Assembly: GCA_030680355.1 (NCBI GenBank)
Contig: JAUXVF010000018.1
Coordinates: 1-64,000, forward strand
Source of the DNA: Caulobacter sp.
GTDB taxonomy: Bacteria; Pseudomonadota; Alphaproteobacteria; Caulobacterales; Caulobacteraceae
DNA length: 64,000 nt
Direction: 5' to 3'
The notes under the pieces were generated by a model. The model worked only from the letters and a program-made list of their open reading frames with translations. It searched no databases and was not told where the DNA came from. Numbering within the stretch: the first letter of the stretch is position 1; each line of letters begins with the position of its first letter. Of this stretch, positions 27,583 to 36,813 are shown in pieces. Both the position numbers and the translations under genes were made by a program.

Positions 27583-27997
27583 CCGGCGCCGCGGCAAGCA
27601 GGTCGGAGAGACGGTCCCGTAGGGCGGTCTTGTCCTTCATCTCGCATTCCCAGATCGTATCCACCCGCCAGCCGGCGGCTTCGAGCGCCGCCTGATTGAG
27701 CGTGTCGCGGGCGCGGTTGCGGGCGACCTTGGCGATCCAGTAGTCGTGATTGGCCTTGGGTTCGCGGGCCCCGCGCGGACAGTCATGACCGTGCCAGAAA
27801 CAGCCGTGAACCTGGATCGCCAGCCGCCGTCCCGGCATGACGATGTCCGGGTTGCCCGGCAGGTCCTTGCGATGGAGTCGGTAACGGGCGCCCAGCGCCG
27901 TCAGCAGGCGCCGAATGGTCATCTCGGGACCGGTGTCGCGACTCTTGATCCGGCGCATGACCGCTGAACGGGCGGCCGGGTCGAAGACGTCGGTCAT
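27554..27997 (-). CDS. vsr: Very short patch repair endonuclease (Vsr)
   Basis: This 147-residue endonuclease nicks 5' of T:G mismatches left by deamination of 5-methylcytosine. ATG 27997 is chosen because numbering then equals E. coli Vsr: Glu25, Asp51, His64 and His69 at the active site, Phe67/Trp68 that intercalate in DNA, and zinc ligands His71 and Cys73 (with Cys118 near the E. coli Cys117). The core motif is NPDIVMPGRRLAIQVHGCFWHGHDC. It begins eight bases after the cysK stop on the same strand, and the C5-methyltransferase gene lies one gene further upstream, which gives it its substrate. Confidence 0.95.
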   Translation of the reverse strand: MTDVFDPAARSAVMRRIKSRDTGPEMTIRRLLTALGARYRLHRKDLPGNPDIVMPGRRLAIQVHGCFWHGHDCPRGAREPKANHDYWIAKVARNRARDTLNQAALEAAGWRVDTIWECEMKDKTALRDRLSDLLAAAPVSPPSRRQG

Positions 27998-28005
27998 CCG
28001 CCTGG

Positions 28006-28980
<975 letters not shown>

Positions 28981-29020
28981 GGAGTCTCTCCGGCGGTTTG
29001 GGCGGCCCTAAGCCGGCGAA

Positions 29021-29047
29021 ACTATAGAGCCGGAGCGGGGTTGTCAG
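29021..29047 (-). promoter_or_regulatory. Probable cysK promoter
   Basis: On the minus strand CTGACA and TATAGT are 15 bases apart, and the start codon is about 40 bases further. This would drive cysK-vsr separately from the methyltransferase gene. Confidence 0.45.
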
Positions 29048-29051
29048 CGGC

Positions 29052-30179
29052 TCATTCGGCGGCGAGGGCGGTGTCGACCGTCGCCAGCAGCGGTTCGATC
29101 AGTTGCGACGCGAGCCAGCGCACCACCGGCACCGCGACGCCATCGCCGACGACATGGAAGGCGGCCGTGTCGCCCCGGGGCAGCTGGTAGGTGTCGGGCA
29201 GGCCCATCAGGCGGGCGCCCTCACGGGGGGTCAGGAGTCGGGAGCGAACACGGTCCACCGTAGCCACGACCACCGTCTGGCGCGACGAGCCGCCCCGCGG
29301 GGTGCGCAGACAGCCGGCGACTCCGTCCAGCCGAATCTCGGCGCGCTGGACGCCGGCTCGCATGCGCCGGAAGACCGTGCCGACGGCGCGACCGGCCTGG
29401 CGCGCCTGGTTCAGCCGCCCGAGGTGGGCGGCGGCCATCAAATCGAGCAACCGGTCGGTTTCCGCCGGCGGTCGCCAGGTTGCGGTCTCGTCGGGTTCGA
29501 GCATCGCGCTCAGATGGCTGTTGCGCGTTGGTGGGGCGGCCAGTCGCCACCAGACCCAAAGCGCGCGGAGATCGTCGGGAAGACGCGCCTCGGCCTCAAG
29601 CACCGACCGGGTGTGAAACGCGCCTCGGCCCGTCAGGGGCGGGGGCGGCGTCGACCGGGTGGCGACGACGAAAACCCGGGGCCGGGATTGGGGCACAAAC
29701 CCCGCCGCATCGATCTCCAGCGCCCCGAAATGGTAGCCCTGATCGGCGAGCGCCCGGCAGAGCGCCTGGAAGTCCCGGCCGCCATTCGACGACAGCAGGC
29801 CGACGACGTTCTCGATGACGATGGTCCGGGGCGCCCGGCCCTCGCCGTTCAGGGCCTCCATCAGTCGCCAGAAACCGAAGAAGCTGGAGGACCGTCCACC
29901 CTCGAGTCCGGCGCGCGCGCCGGCGAGGCTGAAATCCTGGCAGGGGCTGGACGCCCAGGCGAGGTCGGCCCTGCCTGGCAGGTCGGCGGGTTCGACAGCC
30001 CAGACGTCGCCCTGATGAAAATGGGCTTCGGCGTCGTCGAAATTGGCGCGGTAGGTGGCGGTCTTGATCGGGTCGAAGTCGTTGGCGAACAGGCAGCGCC
30101 AATGATCGCCAAGCCCGAGGCGGGCCATGCCGCCCCCGGCGAAAAACTCATAGAAGCTGGGCGGGGCGTTCCGACTCAT
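29052..30179 (-). CDS. DNA (cytosine-5-)-methyltransferase
   Basis: The 375-residue C5-methyltransferase starts at ATG 30179, where motif I follows at once (FFAGGGMARLGLG, 12-24, binding S-adenosylmethionine). Catalytic Cys80 lies in SSPCQDFS; the ENV motif is at 123-125; QSRPRVFVV is at 164-172. A target-recognition domain fills roughly 175-300, and motif X (GDGVAVPVVRWLA) closes the protein near 350. All catalytic motifs look intact. No restriction endonuclease gene is nearby, so it is an orphan Dcm-like enzyme whose recognition sequence is unknown; a vsr gene two genes downstream on the same strand would repair its deamination damage. Confidence 0.94.
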   Translation of the reverse strand: MSRNAPPSFYEFFAGGGMARLGLGDHWRCLFANDFDPIKTATYRANFDDAEAHFHQGDVWAVEPADLPGRADLAWASSPCQDFSLAGARAGLEGGRSSSFFGFWRLMEALNGEGRAPRTIVIENVVGLLSSNGGRDFQALCRALADQGYHFGALEIDAAGFVPQSRPRVFVVATRSTPPPPLTGRGAFHTRSVLEAEARLPDDLRALWVWWRLAAPPTRNSHLSAMLEPDETATWRPPAETDRLLDLMAAAHLGRLNQARQAGRAVGTVFRRMRAGVQRAEIRLDGVAGCLRTPRGGSSRQTVVVATVDRVRSRLLTPREGARLMGLPDTYQLPRGDTAAFHVVGDGVAVPVVRWLASQLIEPLLATVDTALAAE

Positions 30180-30224
30180 CGACGAGAAGGCTAACCTGAT
30201 CCGGTCCTGTCGAGGAGGCGTCCC

Positions 30225-30665
30225 GTGCGACTGATCATCACGACTGCCGTTGCTTTTCTGTTCCTGGCCGCCTGTGGCCCGCAAGCGCCGGGCGGAGGAT
30301 CGGCGGCGCCGCCCGCTGACGCCCCTCCTGTCGACCCGGCCGGCGAATACCGCGCCGACTTCCTGTTGATCGGAACCGAACCGTTCTGGGCGGTGGAAAT
30401 CAGCAATGGCGATCTGAAGCTGAGCCGGCCCGATCATGAGGCCGTCACCGCGAAGGCGGCGGTTCTGGTGGTCAGGAACAGTCGCGCCGTCTGGACCGCG
30501 GGGACCGGCAAGGCGGGCCTGATCGTGGCGCTCACGCCAGGCGCCTGCTCGGACGGCATGAGCGATCGGATCTATCCCTACACCGCGGAGGTCAAGGTCG
30601 ATGGCAAGGTGATGAAGGGTTGCGGCGCGCGGCGGGACAGCCTGCCGGGAAGCGTTGCCGGGTAG
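30225..30665 (+). CDS. Lipoprotein with COG3650-type domain
   Basis: The 146-residue product starts at GTG 30225, preceded by CGAGGAGGCG. Residues 1-17 form a lipoprotein signal with lipobox LAAC (Cys17), then a Pro/Ala-rich linker to about 37. The mature domain has GTEPFWAVEI and SDRIYPYTAEVKVDGKVMKGCGAR, motifs I associate with COG3650 periplasmic proteins and with MliC/META-like beta domains. The function is unknown. It diverges from the methyltransferase gene. Confidence 0.8.
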   Translation: MRLIITTAVAFLFLAACGPQAPGGGSAAPPADAPPVDPAGEYRADFLLIGTEPFWAVEISNGDLKLSRPDHEAVTAKAAVLVVRNSRAVWTAGTGKAGLIVALTPGACSDGMSDRIYPYTAEVKVDGKVMKGCGARRDSLPGSVAG

Positions 30666-30675
30666 CCGGAGGCGG

Positions 30676-30807
30676 TTAGCCCCGTCCGACGTCCAGGGTC
30701 GGGATCGACGACGTCCTAGCCTGGGAGTGATTTTGCGGCACGGGCAGCAGCATGGCGATGCCGACGGCGATAGCGGCGGCGGCGGCGAAGGCGACTTTGA
30801 CGGTCAT
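30676..30807 (-). CDS. 43-residue small exported or membrane protein
   Basis: On the minus strand ATG 30807 follows a very strong Shine-Dalgarno, AAGGAGG, seven bases away, and the frame runs 43 codons to a TAA. Residues 2-22 (VKVAFAAAAAIAVGIAMLL) form a Lys-containing hydrophobic segment like a signal peptide or anchor, and the remaining 20 residues (PVPQNHSQARTSSIPTLDVGRG) are polar. It sits in the gap between a lipoprotein gene and the thiolase gene, transcribed towards the lipoprotein gene. No family is recognised. Confidence 0.6.
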   Translation of the reverse strand: MTVKVAFAAAAAIAVGIAMLLPVPQNHSQARTSSIPTLDVGRG

Positions 30808-30895
30808 GGTCGATCCTCCTTGGGGCGCGACGGGGCCACTATCGCGCCCCATCGGTTAACGGACCGCAAAAGCAAAGGTTGCGCCCCAATGCAGT

Positions 30896-30924
30896 GCGGC
30901 CCCCGGGAAGGTCCCGGGGGCCGC
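30896..30924. terminator. Strong 13-bp hairpin between the small gene and the thiolase gene
   Basis: 30896-30908 pairs perfectly with 30912-30924 around a 3-base loop. Neither side has an immediate T-run, yet the location beyond the thiolase stop fits a transcription end. Confidence 0.6.
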
Positions 30925-30974
30925 TGCTTGTTCAGTCAAAGGTCAGGCTGGAAACAGAGTCCGGCCTGGCGGGA

Positions 30975-32150
30975 TCAGCTGTAGATTTCGAACAGGCCGG
31001 CGCCGCCCTGACCGCCGCCGATGCACATGGTCACAACGCCCCATTTGGCTTTGCGGCGGCGGCCTTCCTGCAGCAGGTGGCCGGTGCAGCGCGCGCCGGT
31101 CATGCCGAAGGGGTGGCCGATCGAAATCGAGCCGCCGTTGACGTTGTACTTGTCGGGGTCGATGCCCAGCTTGTCGCGGCTGTACAGGCACTGGCTGGCG
31201 AAGGCTTCGTTGAGTTCCCACAGATCGATGTCGTCGATCTTCAGGCCCTGGCGCTTCAGCAGTTTGGGTACGGCGTAGACCGGGCCGATGCCCATCTCGT
31301 CGGGTTCGCAACCGGCGGCGGCCCAGGACACGAAACGGCCCATCGGCTCGAGGCCGCGACGCTCGGCTTCCTTGGCCTCCATGATCACCACGGCGGCGCC
31401 GCCGTCCGACAGTTGGCTGGCGTTGCCGGCGGTGATGAAGTTGCCCTCACCCCGGACCGGCTGGAGTTTGGCCAGGCCTTCGAGCGTGGTTTCGGGACGA
31501 TTGCACTCATCACGGTCGACCACGTAGTCGACGATGGTCTCTTCCTTGGTTTCCTTGTTGACCACCTTCATCTTGGTGGCCATCGGCACGATTTCGTCGG
31601 CGAACAGGCCGGCGGCCTGGGCCGCGGCCATGCGCTGCTGGGATTGCAGGCTGTACTCGTCCTGGGCTTCACGGCTGACGCCGTAGCGCTTGGCGACGAT
31701 GTCGGCGGTGTCGATCATGGCCATGAAGATCGCCGGGGCGATTTCCATCAGGCGGGGGTCGACCGTGCCGGCGCCGCCCATGCCGCCGCCGGGAATGGAG
31801 ATGCTCTCCACACCGCCGGCCACGACGCAGTCGCCGCCGCTGGCGCGGATGTAGTCGGCGCCCATGGCGATGGCCTGCAGGCCTGACGAACAGAAGCGGT
31901 TGATGGTGCAGCCGGCGGTGTTGACCGGCATGCCGGCCAGCAGGGCGGCCAGACGGCCGATGTTGGCGGCGCCGTGGGCGTTGTTGCCCAGGTAGCAGTC
32001 CTCGACGAAGTCCAGCTCGACGCCGGACTTGGCCACGGCGTGCTTGATGGCGTGGGCGGCCATGGACATGGGCGGGGTGATGTTGAACCCGCCGCGACCC
32101 GCCTTGGCGAGGCCGGTGCGGGCGTAGGACACGATGACGGCTTCGCGCAT
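30975..32150 (-). CDS. Acetyl-CoA C-acyltransferase (thiolase)
   Basis: The 391-residue thiolase has all catalytic residues: nucleophile Cys87 (NRFCSSGLQA), the ELNEAFASQ loop, the active-site His in GGSISIGHPFGMTG and the second Cys in VVTMCIGGGQGG. It cleaves 3-ketoacyl-CoA at the end of beta-oxidation or condenses acetyl-CoA units; direction is not given by sequence. Two palindromic sites like the MerR operator lie upstream, between this gene and the divergent amidohydrolase gene. It would complement the acyl-CoA dehydrogenase operon that has lost its own thiolase. Confidence 0.95.
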   Translation of the reverse strand: MREAVIVSYARTGLAKAGRGGFNITPPMSMAAHAIKHAVAKSGVELDFVEDCYLGNNAHGAANIGRLAALLAGMPVNTAGCTINRFCSSGLQAIAMGADYIRASGGDCVVAGGVESISIPGGGMGGAGTVDPRLMEIAPAIFMAMIDTADIVAKRYGVSREAQDEYSLQSQQRMAAAQAAGLFADEIVPMATKMKVVNKETKEETIVDYVVDRDECNRPETTLEGLAKLQPVRGEGNFITAGNASQLSDGGAAVVIMEAKEAERRGLEPMGRFVSWAAAGCEPDEMGIGPVYAVPKLLKRQGLKIDDIDLWELNEAFASQCLYSRDKLGIDPDKYNVNGGSISIGHPFGMTGARCTGHLLQEGRRRKAKWGVVTMCIGGGQGGAGLFEIYS

Positions 32151-32228
32151 GGCGTTTTCCCTTTTGCTCTTAAACAGTAGTTTGAATTGTCGACGGCGAC
32201 CCTAGGCGAACACGACGAAAAGGAAAAG

Positions 32229-32244
32229 TTCACGTGCGCGTAAA
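32229..32244. promoter_or_regulatory. MerR-like operator copy 1 in the thiolase/amidohydrolase gap
   Basis: TTCACGT-GC-GCGTAAA matches the site before the MerR gene at 12 of 16 positions, including both CGT cores. It lies 79 bases from the thiolase start and 85 from the amidohydrolase start. Confidence 0.5.
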
Positions 32245-32269
32245 CCTGACGGGACGACCGCCGTCACGC

Positions 32270-32285
32270 TTGACGCGCGCGTCAG
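32270..32285. promoter_or_regulatory. MerR-like operator copy 2
   Basis: TTGACGC-GC-GCGTCAG is a nearly perfect palindrome, starting 41 bases after copy 1, about four helical turns, so both would face the same side of the DNA. Confidence 0.5.
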
Positions 32286-32328
32286 GCGGGTCGACCCTTC
32301 TGATCAACGATAAGTCAGGGATGGAAGC

Positions 32329-34071
32329 ATGGCAGAGCGGGCATTTGATCTCGTTATCCGTGGCGGCAGGATCGTCGATGGCTCGGGCGGGCCTCCTTTC
32401 GTCGCCGACATCGGCGTGCGGGACGGCGCCATCGCCGCCATCGGACCGGGCCTTGCCGAAGGGACCCAGGAGATCGACGCCGCCGGGCGTCTGGTGACGC
32501 CGGGGTTTGTCGACATCCACACCCACTATGACGGCCAGGCGACCTGGGACTCGCGGATGCAGCCGTCGTCGGGACACGGCGTCACCACGGCGGTGATGGG
32601 CAACTGCGGTGTCGGTTTCGCCCCCTGCAAGCCCGAGGATCACGATCGATTGATCCGGCTTATGGAGGGGGTGGAGGACATTCCCTTCCCGGTCCTGACC
32701 GAAGGCCTGCCCTGGACCTGGGAAAGTTTCCCCGACTATCTCGACGCCGTCGGCGCGCGCCGGTTCGACATCGATATCGCCGCCCAGCTGCCGCACGCGG
32801 CGCTGCGGGTGTTCGTGATGGGCGAGCGCGGCGCCAACCGCGAGCCGGCGACCGCTGACGATATCGCCGCCATGGCGGCCATCGCCCGGCAGGCCGTCGA
32901 GGCCGGCGCCCTGGGCTTCACCACCTCGCGGACCCTCAATCACCGCACCAGCGACGGCCAGCCGACCCCGACCCTGACGGCGGGCGAGGATGAGTTGACC
33001 GGCATCGCCCTGGGGCTGAAGGCGGCGGGCAAGGGCGTGCTCCAGGTCGTCTCCGACTTTCAGAATCCGGCGGAAGAGTTCGCCATGTTCCGCCGGCTGG
33101 TCGAGGCCTCGGGCCGGCCGCTGAGCTTCTCTCTGGTCCAGAGTCCCCGGGGGCCTGAAAGCTGGAAGAAACTGCTTTCAGCCCTGGAAGCCGCCGTCGA
33201 CGCCGGTCTGCCGATGAAGGCTCAGGTCTGTGGCCGGCCGGTGGGCGTGCTGTTTGGTCTCGAGTTGACCCTCAACCCCTTCAGCCAGCACGCGGCCTAT
33301 CGCGAGATTGCCCATCTGCCTCTGGCCGAGCGCGTTGAACGTCTTGGAGATCCAGCCGTGCGCAACCGGCTGCTGTCGGAAGAGCTTGATCCCAAAGGCC
33401 CCTTCGCCGGCAGCGCCCTGCGCGCCTGGGACAACATGTTCCTGATGGGCGACCGGCCGGACTATGAGCCGACGGCGGACGCCACGGTCCAGGCCATCGC
33501 CGCCGCGCGCGGCCTGTCACCCGACGCGGTGGCTCTCGACCAGATGCTCGGCAACGGCGGCCGGGGCATGCTCTACCATCCCTTCCTCAACTACGCCGAC
33601 GGGTCGCTGGACCCGAGCTTCGCCATGCTCAGCCACCGCGACACCGTACCCGGCCTGTCTGATGGCGGGGCCCATGTCGGCATGATCTGTGACGGCAGCT
33701 TCCCGACCTCCAACCTGACCCACTGGACCCGCGACCGCACGCGCGGGCCGAAGCTCGGCGTTGAGCAGGTTGTCCGCATGCAGACGCGGGACACGGCCGA
33801 GGCGGTGGGGCTGTTCGACCGCGGGCTGATCGCCGTGGGACTGAGGGCCGACCTCAACGTCATCGACTATGAGGGGCTGACGCTGCAGGCGCCGGCCGTG
33901 GCCTATGACCTGCCGGCCGGTGGTCGGCGGCTGGTGCAGCGGGCGGACGGCTATGTGGCCACAATCGTCGCCGGCCAGATCACCTATCGCGACGGTGAAC
34001 CCACCGGCGCCCTGCCGGGGCGGCTGGTGCGCGGCGCCCAGGCGGCGCCGCTGGCGATGGCGGCGGAGTAG
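32329..34071 (+). CDS. N-acyl-D-amino-acid deacylase family amidohydrolase
   Basis: The 580-residue amidohydrolase shows the metal site DIHTHYDGQATWD (His64 and His66), then GVTTAVMGNCGVGFAPC (about 84-100) with the bridging cysteine of D-aminoacylases, and later HRDTVPGLSDGGAHVGMICD (about 430-450), which supplies the catalytic Asp. Family members remove acyl groups from N-acyl-D-amino acids, but several homologues have other substrates. It is long for the family (about 480-500) because of extra N- and C-terminal strands forming the small beta domain. It diverges from the thiolase gene across the operator pair. Confidence 0.9.
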   Translation: MAERAFDLVIRGGRIVDGSGGPPFVADIGVRDGAIAAIGPGLAEGTQEIDAAGRLVTPGFVDIHTHYDGQATWDSRMQPSSGHGVTTAVMGNCGVGFAPCKPEDHDRLIRLMEGVEDIPFPVLTEGLPWTWESFPDYLDAVGARRFDIDIAAQLPHAALRVFVMGERGANREPATADDIAAMAAIARQAVEAGALGFTTSRTLNHRTSDGQPTPTLTAGEDELTGIALGLKAAGKGVLQVVSDFQNPAEEFAMFRRLVEASGRPLSFSLVQSPRGPESWKKLLSALEAAVDAGLPMKAQVCGRPVGVLFGLELTLNPFSQHAAYREIAHLPLAERVERLGDPAVRNRLLSEELDPKGPFAGSALRAWDNMFLMGDRPDYEPTADATVQAIAAARGLSPDAVALDQMLGNGGRGMLYHPFLNYADGSLDPSFAMLSHRDTVPGLSDGGAHVGMICDGSFPTSNLTHWTRDRTRGPKLGVEQVVRMQTRDTAEAVGLFDRGLIAVGLRADLNVIDYEGLTLQAPAVAYDLPAGGRRLVQRADGYVATIVAGQITYRDGEPTGALPGRLVRGAQAAPLAMAAE

Positions 34072-34074
34072 GGG

Positions 34075-34512
34075 TTACTCCCCGAATCCCTCGCCGAGGT
34101 CCGCGATTGGATCCATGCGGATCAGGCGGCTGTCCTCGACGGCGGCCTGGCGGTGTTTGACCATCTCGCGGTAGTCCGGATCGACGACCATCTCGAGAAA
34201 GGCGCCGGCGCCCGGATATTCGGCGATGAAGGCGATGTCCCAGCGCTCGTCGGTCGGGCCGGTGACCACAACATCCGGCCGCCCGGCCCAGATCTGCTTT
34301 CCGCCGACGCGCTTGAAGATGTGCGCGCTCTCGCGGCCATAGGCGCGGTAGGCGTCCAGGCCGGTCAGGTTCTTGCCGTGGTTGGGGTGGCCCTCCAGAT
34401 AGTTCGCCAAGGCCCGCAACCGGACCAGGTTGAGCATCTGGATCGGCTGGTCACGCGGCAGGGTCTTGAAGGCGTCGAACTGGGCGCGGGTCGGATCGAT
34501 GGATCGGGTCAT
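34075..34512 (-). CDS. DUF1330 domain protein
   Basis: This 145-residue protein has the DUF1330 ferredoxin-like core in its second half (IFKRVGGKQIWAGRPDVVVTGPTDERWDIAFIAEYPGAGAFLEMVVDPDYREMVKHRQAAVEDSRLI), where the PG-AFLEM and HR-AA-EDS blocks are characteristic. The first part (PIQMLNLVRLRALANY) matches the family's opening strand. Function is unknown; the fold suggests a small dimeric binding protein. It lies 14 bases after the next gene on the same strand and converges on the amidohydrolase gene. Confidence 0.87.
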   Translation of the reverse strand: MTRSIDPTRAQFDAFKTLPRDQPIQMLNLVRLRALANYLEGHPNHGKNLTGLDAYRAYGRESAHIFKRVGGKQIWAGRPDVVVTGPTDERWDIAFIAEYPGAGAFLEMVVDPDYREMVKHRQAAVEDSRLIRMDPIADLGEGFGE

Positions 34513-34526
34513 GGGCGCAATGTGCC

Positions 34527-35192
34527 TCAAGCCTTCGTGGCGATCCAGATCATGTGCCGGGCGCCGCGGCCGCGATGAGCGCGGACGCCGATCTGCTCGA
34601 CCGCGTAGCCGGCCTGTTTGAGCCGACGTGTGAAGCCGTCGTCGCGCGAGGACGACCAGACGATCAGCAGACCGCCGGGGCGCAGGGCCGCCTTGGCTTC
34701 GGCCAGGCCCCGGGGGCCGTAGAGCCTGTCGTTGCCGGGCCGGCTCAGGCCCCGCGGGCCGTTGTCGACGTCGAGCAGGATGGCGTCCCAGTCGCCCTCG
34801 GCGATCAGCGTCGCCACATCGGCCGTGCGGACGGTGGCGCGGGGATCGTCGAGGCTGTCGCCATGCAGGACGGCCAGGTGTCCGCGGGCCCAGGCGATGA
34901 CGGCCGGCGCCAGTTCGGCGACGACCACCGTGGCTTTCGGCCCGAAGGCCGCCAGCGCCGCGCGCAGGGTGAACCCCAGACCCAGGCCGCCGATCAGGAT
35001 CCGCGGCGCCGGCCGGTCGCCGATCCGCTCGTGGGCCAGGGTGGCCAGGGCCTCTTCCGAGCCGCTGAGCCGACTGTTCATCAGCTCGATCGACCCGGCC
35101 ATGATCGAATATTCGGCGCCGCGCCGCATCAGGCGCAGATCGCCGGCGTCGCCGGGCACGGCGGCCGTATCGAGGTGTTCCCAGGGGATCAT
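34527..35192 (-). CDS. Spermidine-synthase-like SAM-binding protein
   Basis: This 221-residue Rossmann-fold protein has the motif ILIGGLGLGFTLRAAL (about 65-80) for the S-adenosylmethionine-type nucleotide, the acidic VVVAELAPAVIAWARGH strand end, and DWDAILLDVDNGPRGL (about 133-148). These fit spermidine-synthase-related proteins that often lack true polyamine activity. The substrate is not recognisable. It lies in a minus-strand cluster with the DUF1330 gene and two TPM genes. Confidence 0.8.
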   Translation of the reverse strand: MIPWEHLDTAAVPGDAGDLRLMRRGAEYSIMAGSIELMNSRLSGSEEALATLAHERIGDRPAPRILIGGLGLGFTLRAALAAFGPKATVVVAELAPAVIAWARGHLAVLHGDSLDDPRATVRTADVATLIAEGDWDAILLDVDNGPRGLSRPGNDRLYGPRGLAEAKAALRPGGLLIVWSSSRDDGFTRRLKQAGYAVEQIGVRAHRGRGARHMIWIATKA

Positions 35193-35203
35193 GCTGTCTG
35201 ACT

Positions 35204-35908
35204 CTAGCCTTTGCCGGGCCCGGGCAGTTCGACCAGCCGGTCGGGCAGTTCATTGGGATTGTCGGCCCGGGGCGGCACATGGGCGGCGAGGACGCGGCCG
35301 GCGGCCTCGATGGCCGCGACATAGCCGTCGGCCGGTTTTTTCCGCTTGAGGCCGTCGATCAGCAGGGCGACGACCTCGTCCCAGGCCTCCTTCGGGGCGA
35401 CCGAATAGATGCCCTCGTCGGCGATGACCTCGGCCCGGTGTTCGGCCAGGGAGGCGAACAGTAGCACGCCGGTGCGCTCGCGGGTGTTCTGCAGGCCGTG
35501 GCCGAGGAACTGTTCCATGGCCGCGCGGTGCACCCGTTCGGCTTTGAGGCTGGCCGGGGTCAGGGCCCGGCGGATCGGGGGGGGCGACACCACCAGGGCG
35601 GCGAGGACGAAGATCGCCGCCTGCAGGGCGACATAGATGGTCAGGGCCGACAGGATGGTGGCGTCGCTGGCCGAGGCTTGCGCCACCGTCCAGCCGCCGA
35701 ACAGCCGGGTCAGCATCTGCGGCTCGAAACCCAGCAGCAGGGCGCCGGCCGGCAGGATCAGCGACGCCGCCGCGGCCCAGGCCAGCGGTGTTTCGCGATA
35801 GTCGGACACCGACGGCGCCAGCACGCAGTAGATTTCGCCGGCCGTTGTCGTCTCGGCCAAAGCCACCGCCGCGGCGATGCGTTCATGATCGGGTTCGGTC
35901 ATCGCCAT
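35204..35908 (-). CDS. TPM-domain membrane protein
   Basis: This 234-residue protein has a TPM-type domain split across the sequence: HERIAAAVALAETTTAGEIYCVL near the start, and the later RTGVLLFASLAEHRAEVIADEGIYSVAPKEAWDEVVALLIDGLKRKKPADGYVAAIEAAGRVLA. Two membrane helices lie between (about 46-66 and 95-115). ATG 35908 follows its upstream partner's stop directly, so the genes are coupled. An alternative in-frame start at 35902 differs by two residues. It may act with the YgcG-like TPM protein and LemA. Confidence 0.85.
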   Translation of the reverse strand: MAMTEPDHERIAAAVALAETTTAGEIYCVLAPSVSDYRETPLAWAAAASLILPAGALLLGFEPQMLTRLFGGWTVAQASASDATILSALTIYVALQAAIFVLAALVVSPPPIRRALTPASLKAERVHRAAMEQFLGHGLQNTRERTGVLLFASLAEHRAEVIADEGIYSVAPKEAWDEVVALLIDGLKRKKPADGYVAAIEAAGRVLAAHVPPRADNPNELPDRLVELPGPGKG

Positions 35909-35909
35909 C

Positions 35910-36680
35910 TCACCAACTCCCCGAGGAACCGCCGCCGCCGAACGAGCCGCCGCCGCCGGAGAATCCCCCGCCGCCGCCGCCGCCCCAGCCACCGCCGCCG
36001 CGCCCGCCGCCGCCCATGCCGCCCAGGATGATCCAGGGCAGGGCGCTGGCCAGTCCGCCGCGCCGCCGTCCGCGCAGGGAAATAATGATCACCCAGAACA
36101 CGATCAGGAAGATGATGAAGGGGACCGGCGGTCCGCTCTTCTGGGCGCGAACCTGTTCGCTGGCCGAAGCCAAGGCGGCCCTGGCCTGATCTTCCGGCAG
36201 GCTGAGTTGCTGCACCAGGGCGTCGGTCCCGTCGACGACGCCGGCTTCCATGTCGCCGGCCTTGAACTTCGGCAGGATGGCGCTCTGGATGATGACGCTG
36301 GACAGGGCGTCGGTCATGACGCCTTCGAGGCCGTAGCCGATCTCTATACGCACCTTGCGCTCGCTGGGCGCGACGATCAGCAGGGCGCCGTCGTCCTTGT
36401 CCGCCCCGCCGATCTTCCAGGCCCGGCCAAGCTGATAGCCGTATTCCTCGATCTCCTGCCCCTGCAGCGTCGGCAGGGTGACCACCACCAGCTGATGGCC
36501 GGAGTTGGTTTCCAGCGCGGCCAGCTTCTCGGTCAGCGAAGCCTCGACGGCCGGCGACAGGATATTGGCGTCATCGACCACCCGCCCGGTCAGGGCCGGG
36601 AACTTGGGCGCGGCCGCCAGCGCGGGCAGGGCGAAGAGGGCGATGGTCAGCGCGATCAGGGCGGCGATGATCCTCCCCAT
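35910..36680 (-). CDS. TPM-domain protein with Gly-rich tail (YgcG-like)
   Basis: The 256-residue product has a signal peptide (about 1-23, ALPALAAAP), the exported TPM domain (FPALTGRVVDDANILSPAVEASLTEKLAALE to about 150) with GYGLEGVMTDA, then a membrane helix (about 187-207) and a tail of about 50 residues made of Gly and Ser with few other residues. That is the standard YgcG layout, where the TPM domain faces the periplasm. ATG 36680 lies inside a REP-like hairpin and has no usual Shine-Dalgarno. The order lemA - ygcG - tpm on one strand is a known association of unclear function. Confidence 0.87.
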   Translation of the reverse strand: MGRIIAALIALTIALFALPALAAAPKFPALTGRVVDDANILSPAVEASLTEKLAALETNSGHQLVVVTLPTLQGQEIEEYGYQLGRAWKIGGADKDDGALLIVAPSERKVRIEIGYGLEGVMTDALSSVIIQSAILPKFKAGDMEAGVVDGTDALVQQLSLPEDQARAALASASEQVRAQKSGPPVPFIIFLIVFWVIIISLRGRRRGGLASALPWIILGGMGGGGRGGGGWGGGGGGGFSGGGGSFGGGGSSGSW

Positions 36681-36793
36681 GGCGAAGCCGATGGGGAGGG
36701 GGGCCGCCGGGACGGCGGTGGAGGGGCGTCGGCGCACGTTCGCCCCTCCACCACGCTTCGCGCGGTCCCCCTCCCCGGCGATGCCGGGGAGGA
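36671..36793. repeat. REP-like inverted-repeat pair
   Basis: Two copies of one GC-rich element face each other (36671-36728 and 36741-36793, 12 bases apart). Both share TCCTCCCC...GGGGAGGGGG-CCGC...GGTGGAGGGGCG, but their two internal hairpins differ in sequence while keeping pairing: CCTCCCCAT/ATGGGGAGG in the left copy and CCTCCCCGGC/GCCGGGGAGG in the right. Compensatory changes indicate selection on structure. I recall the CTCCCC...GGTGGAGGG pattern as a widespread intergenic repeat in Caulobacterales. The left copy contains the start codon of the YgcG-like gene. Confidence 0.75.
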
Positions 36794-36813
36794 ATGCGCT
36801 TGAGCGGTTCAAT

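Noticed and set aside
35910..36090. The Gly-rich tail of the YgcG-like protein as a frameshift or repeat artefact.
   Set aside because: Such tails are a regular part of YgcG-type TPM proteins.
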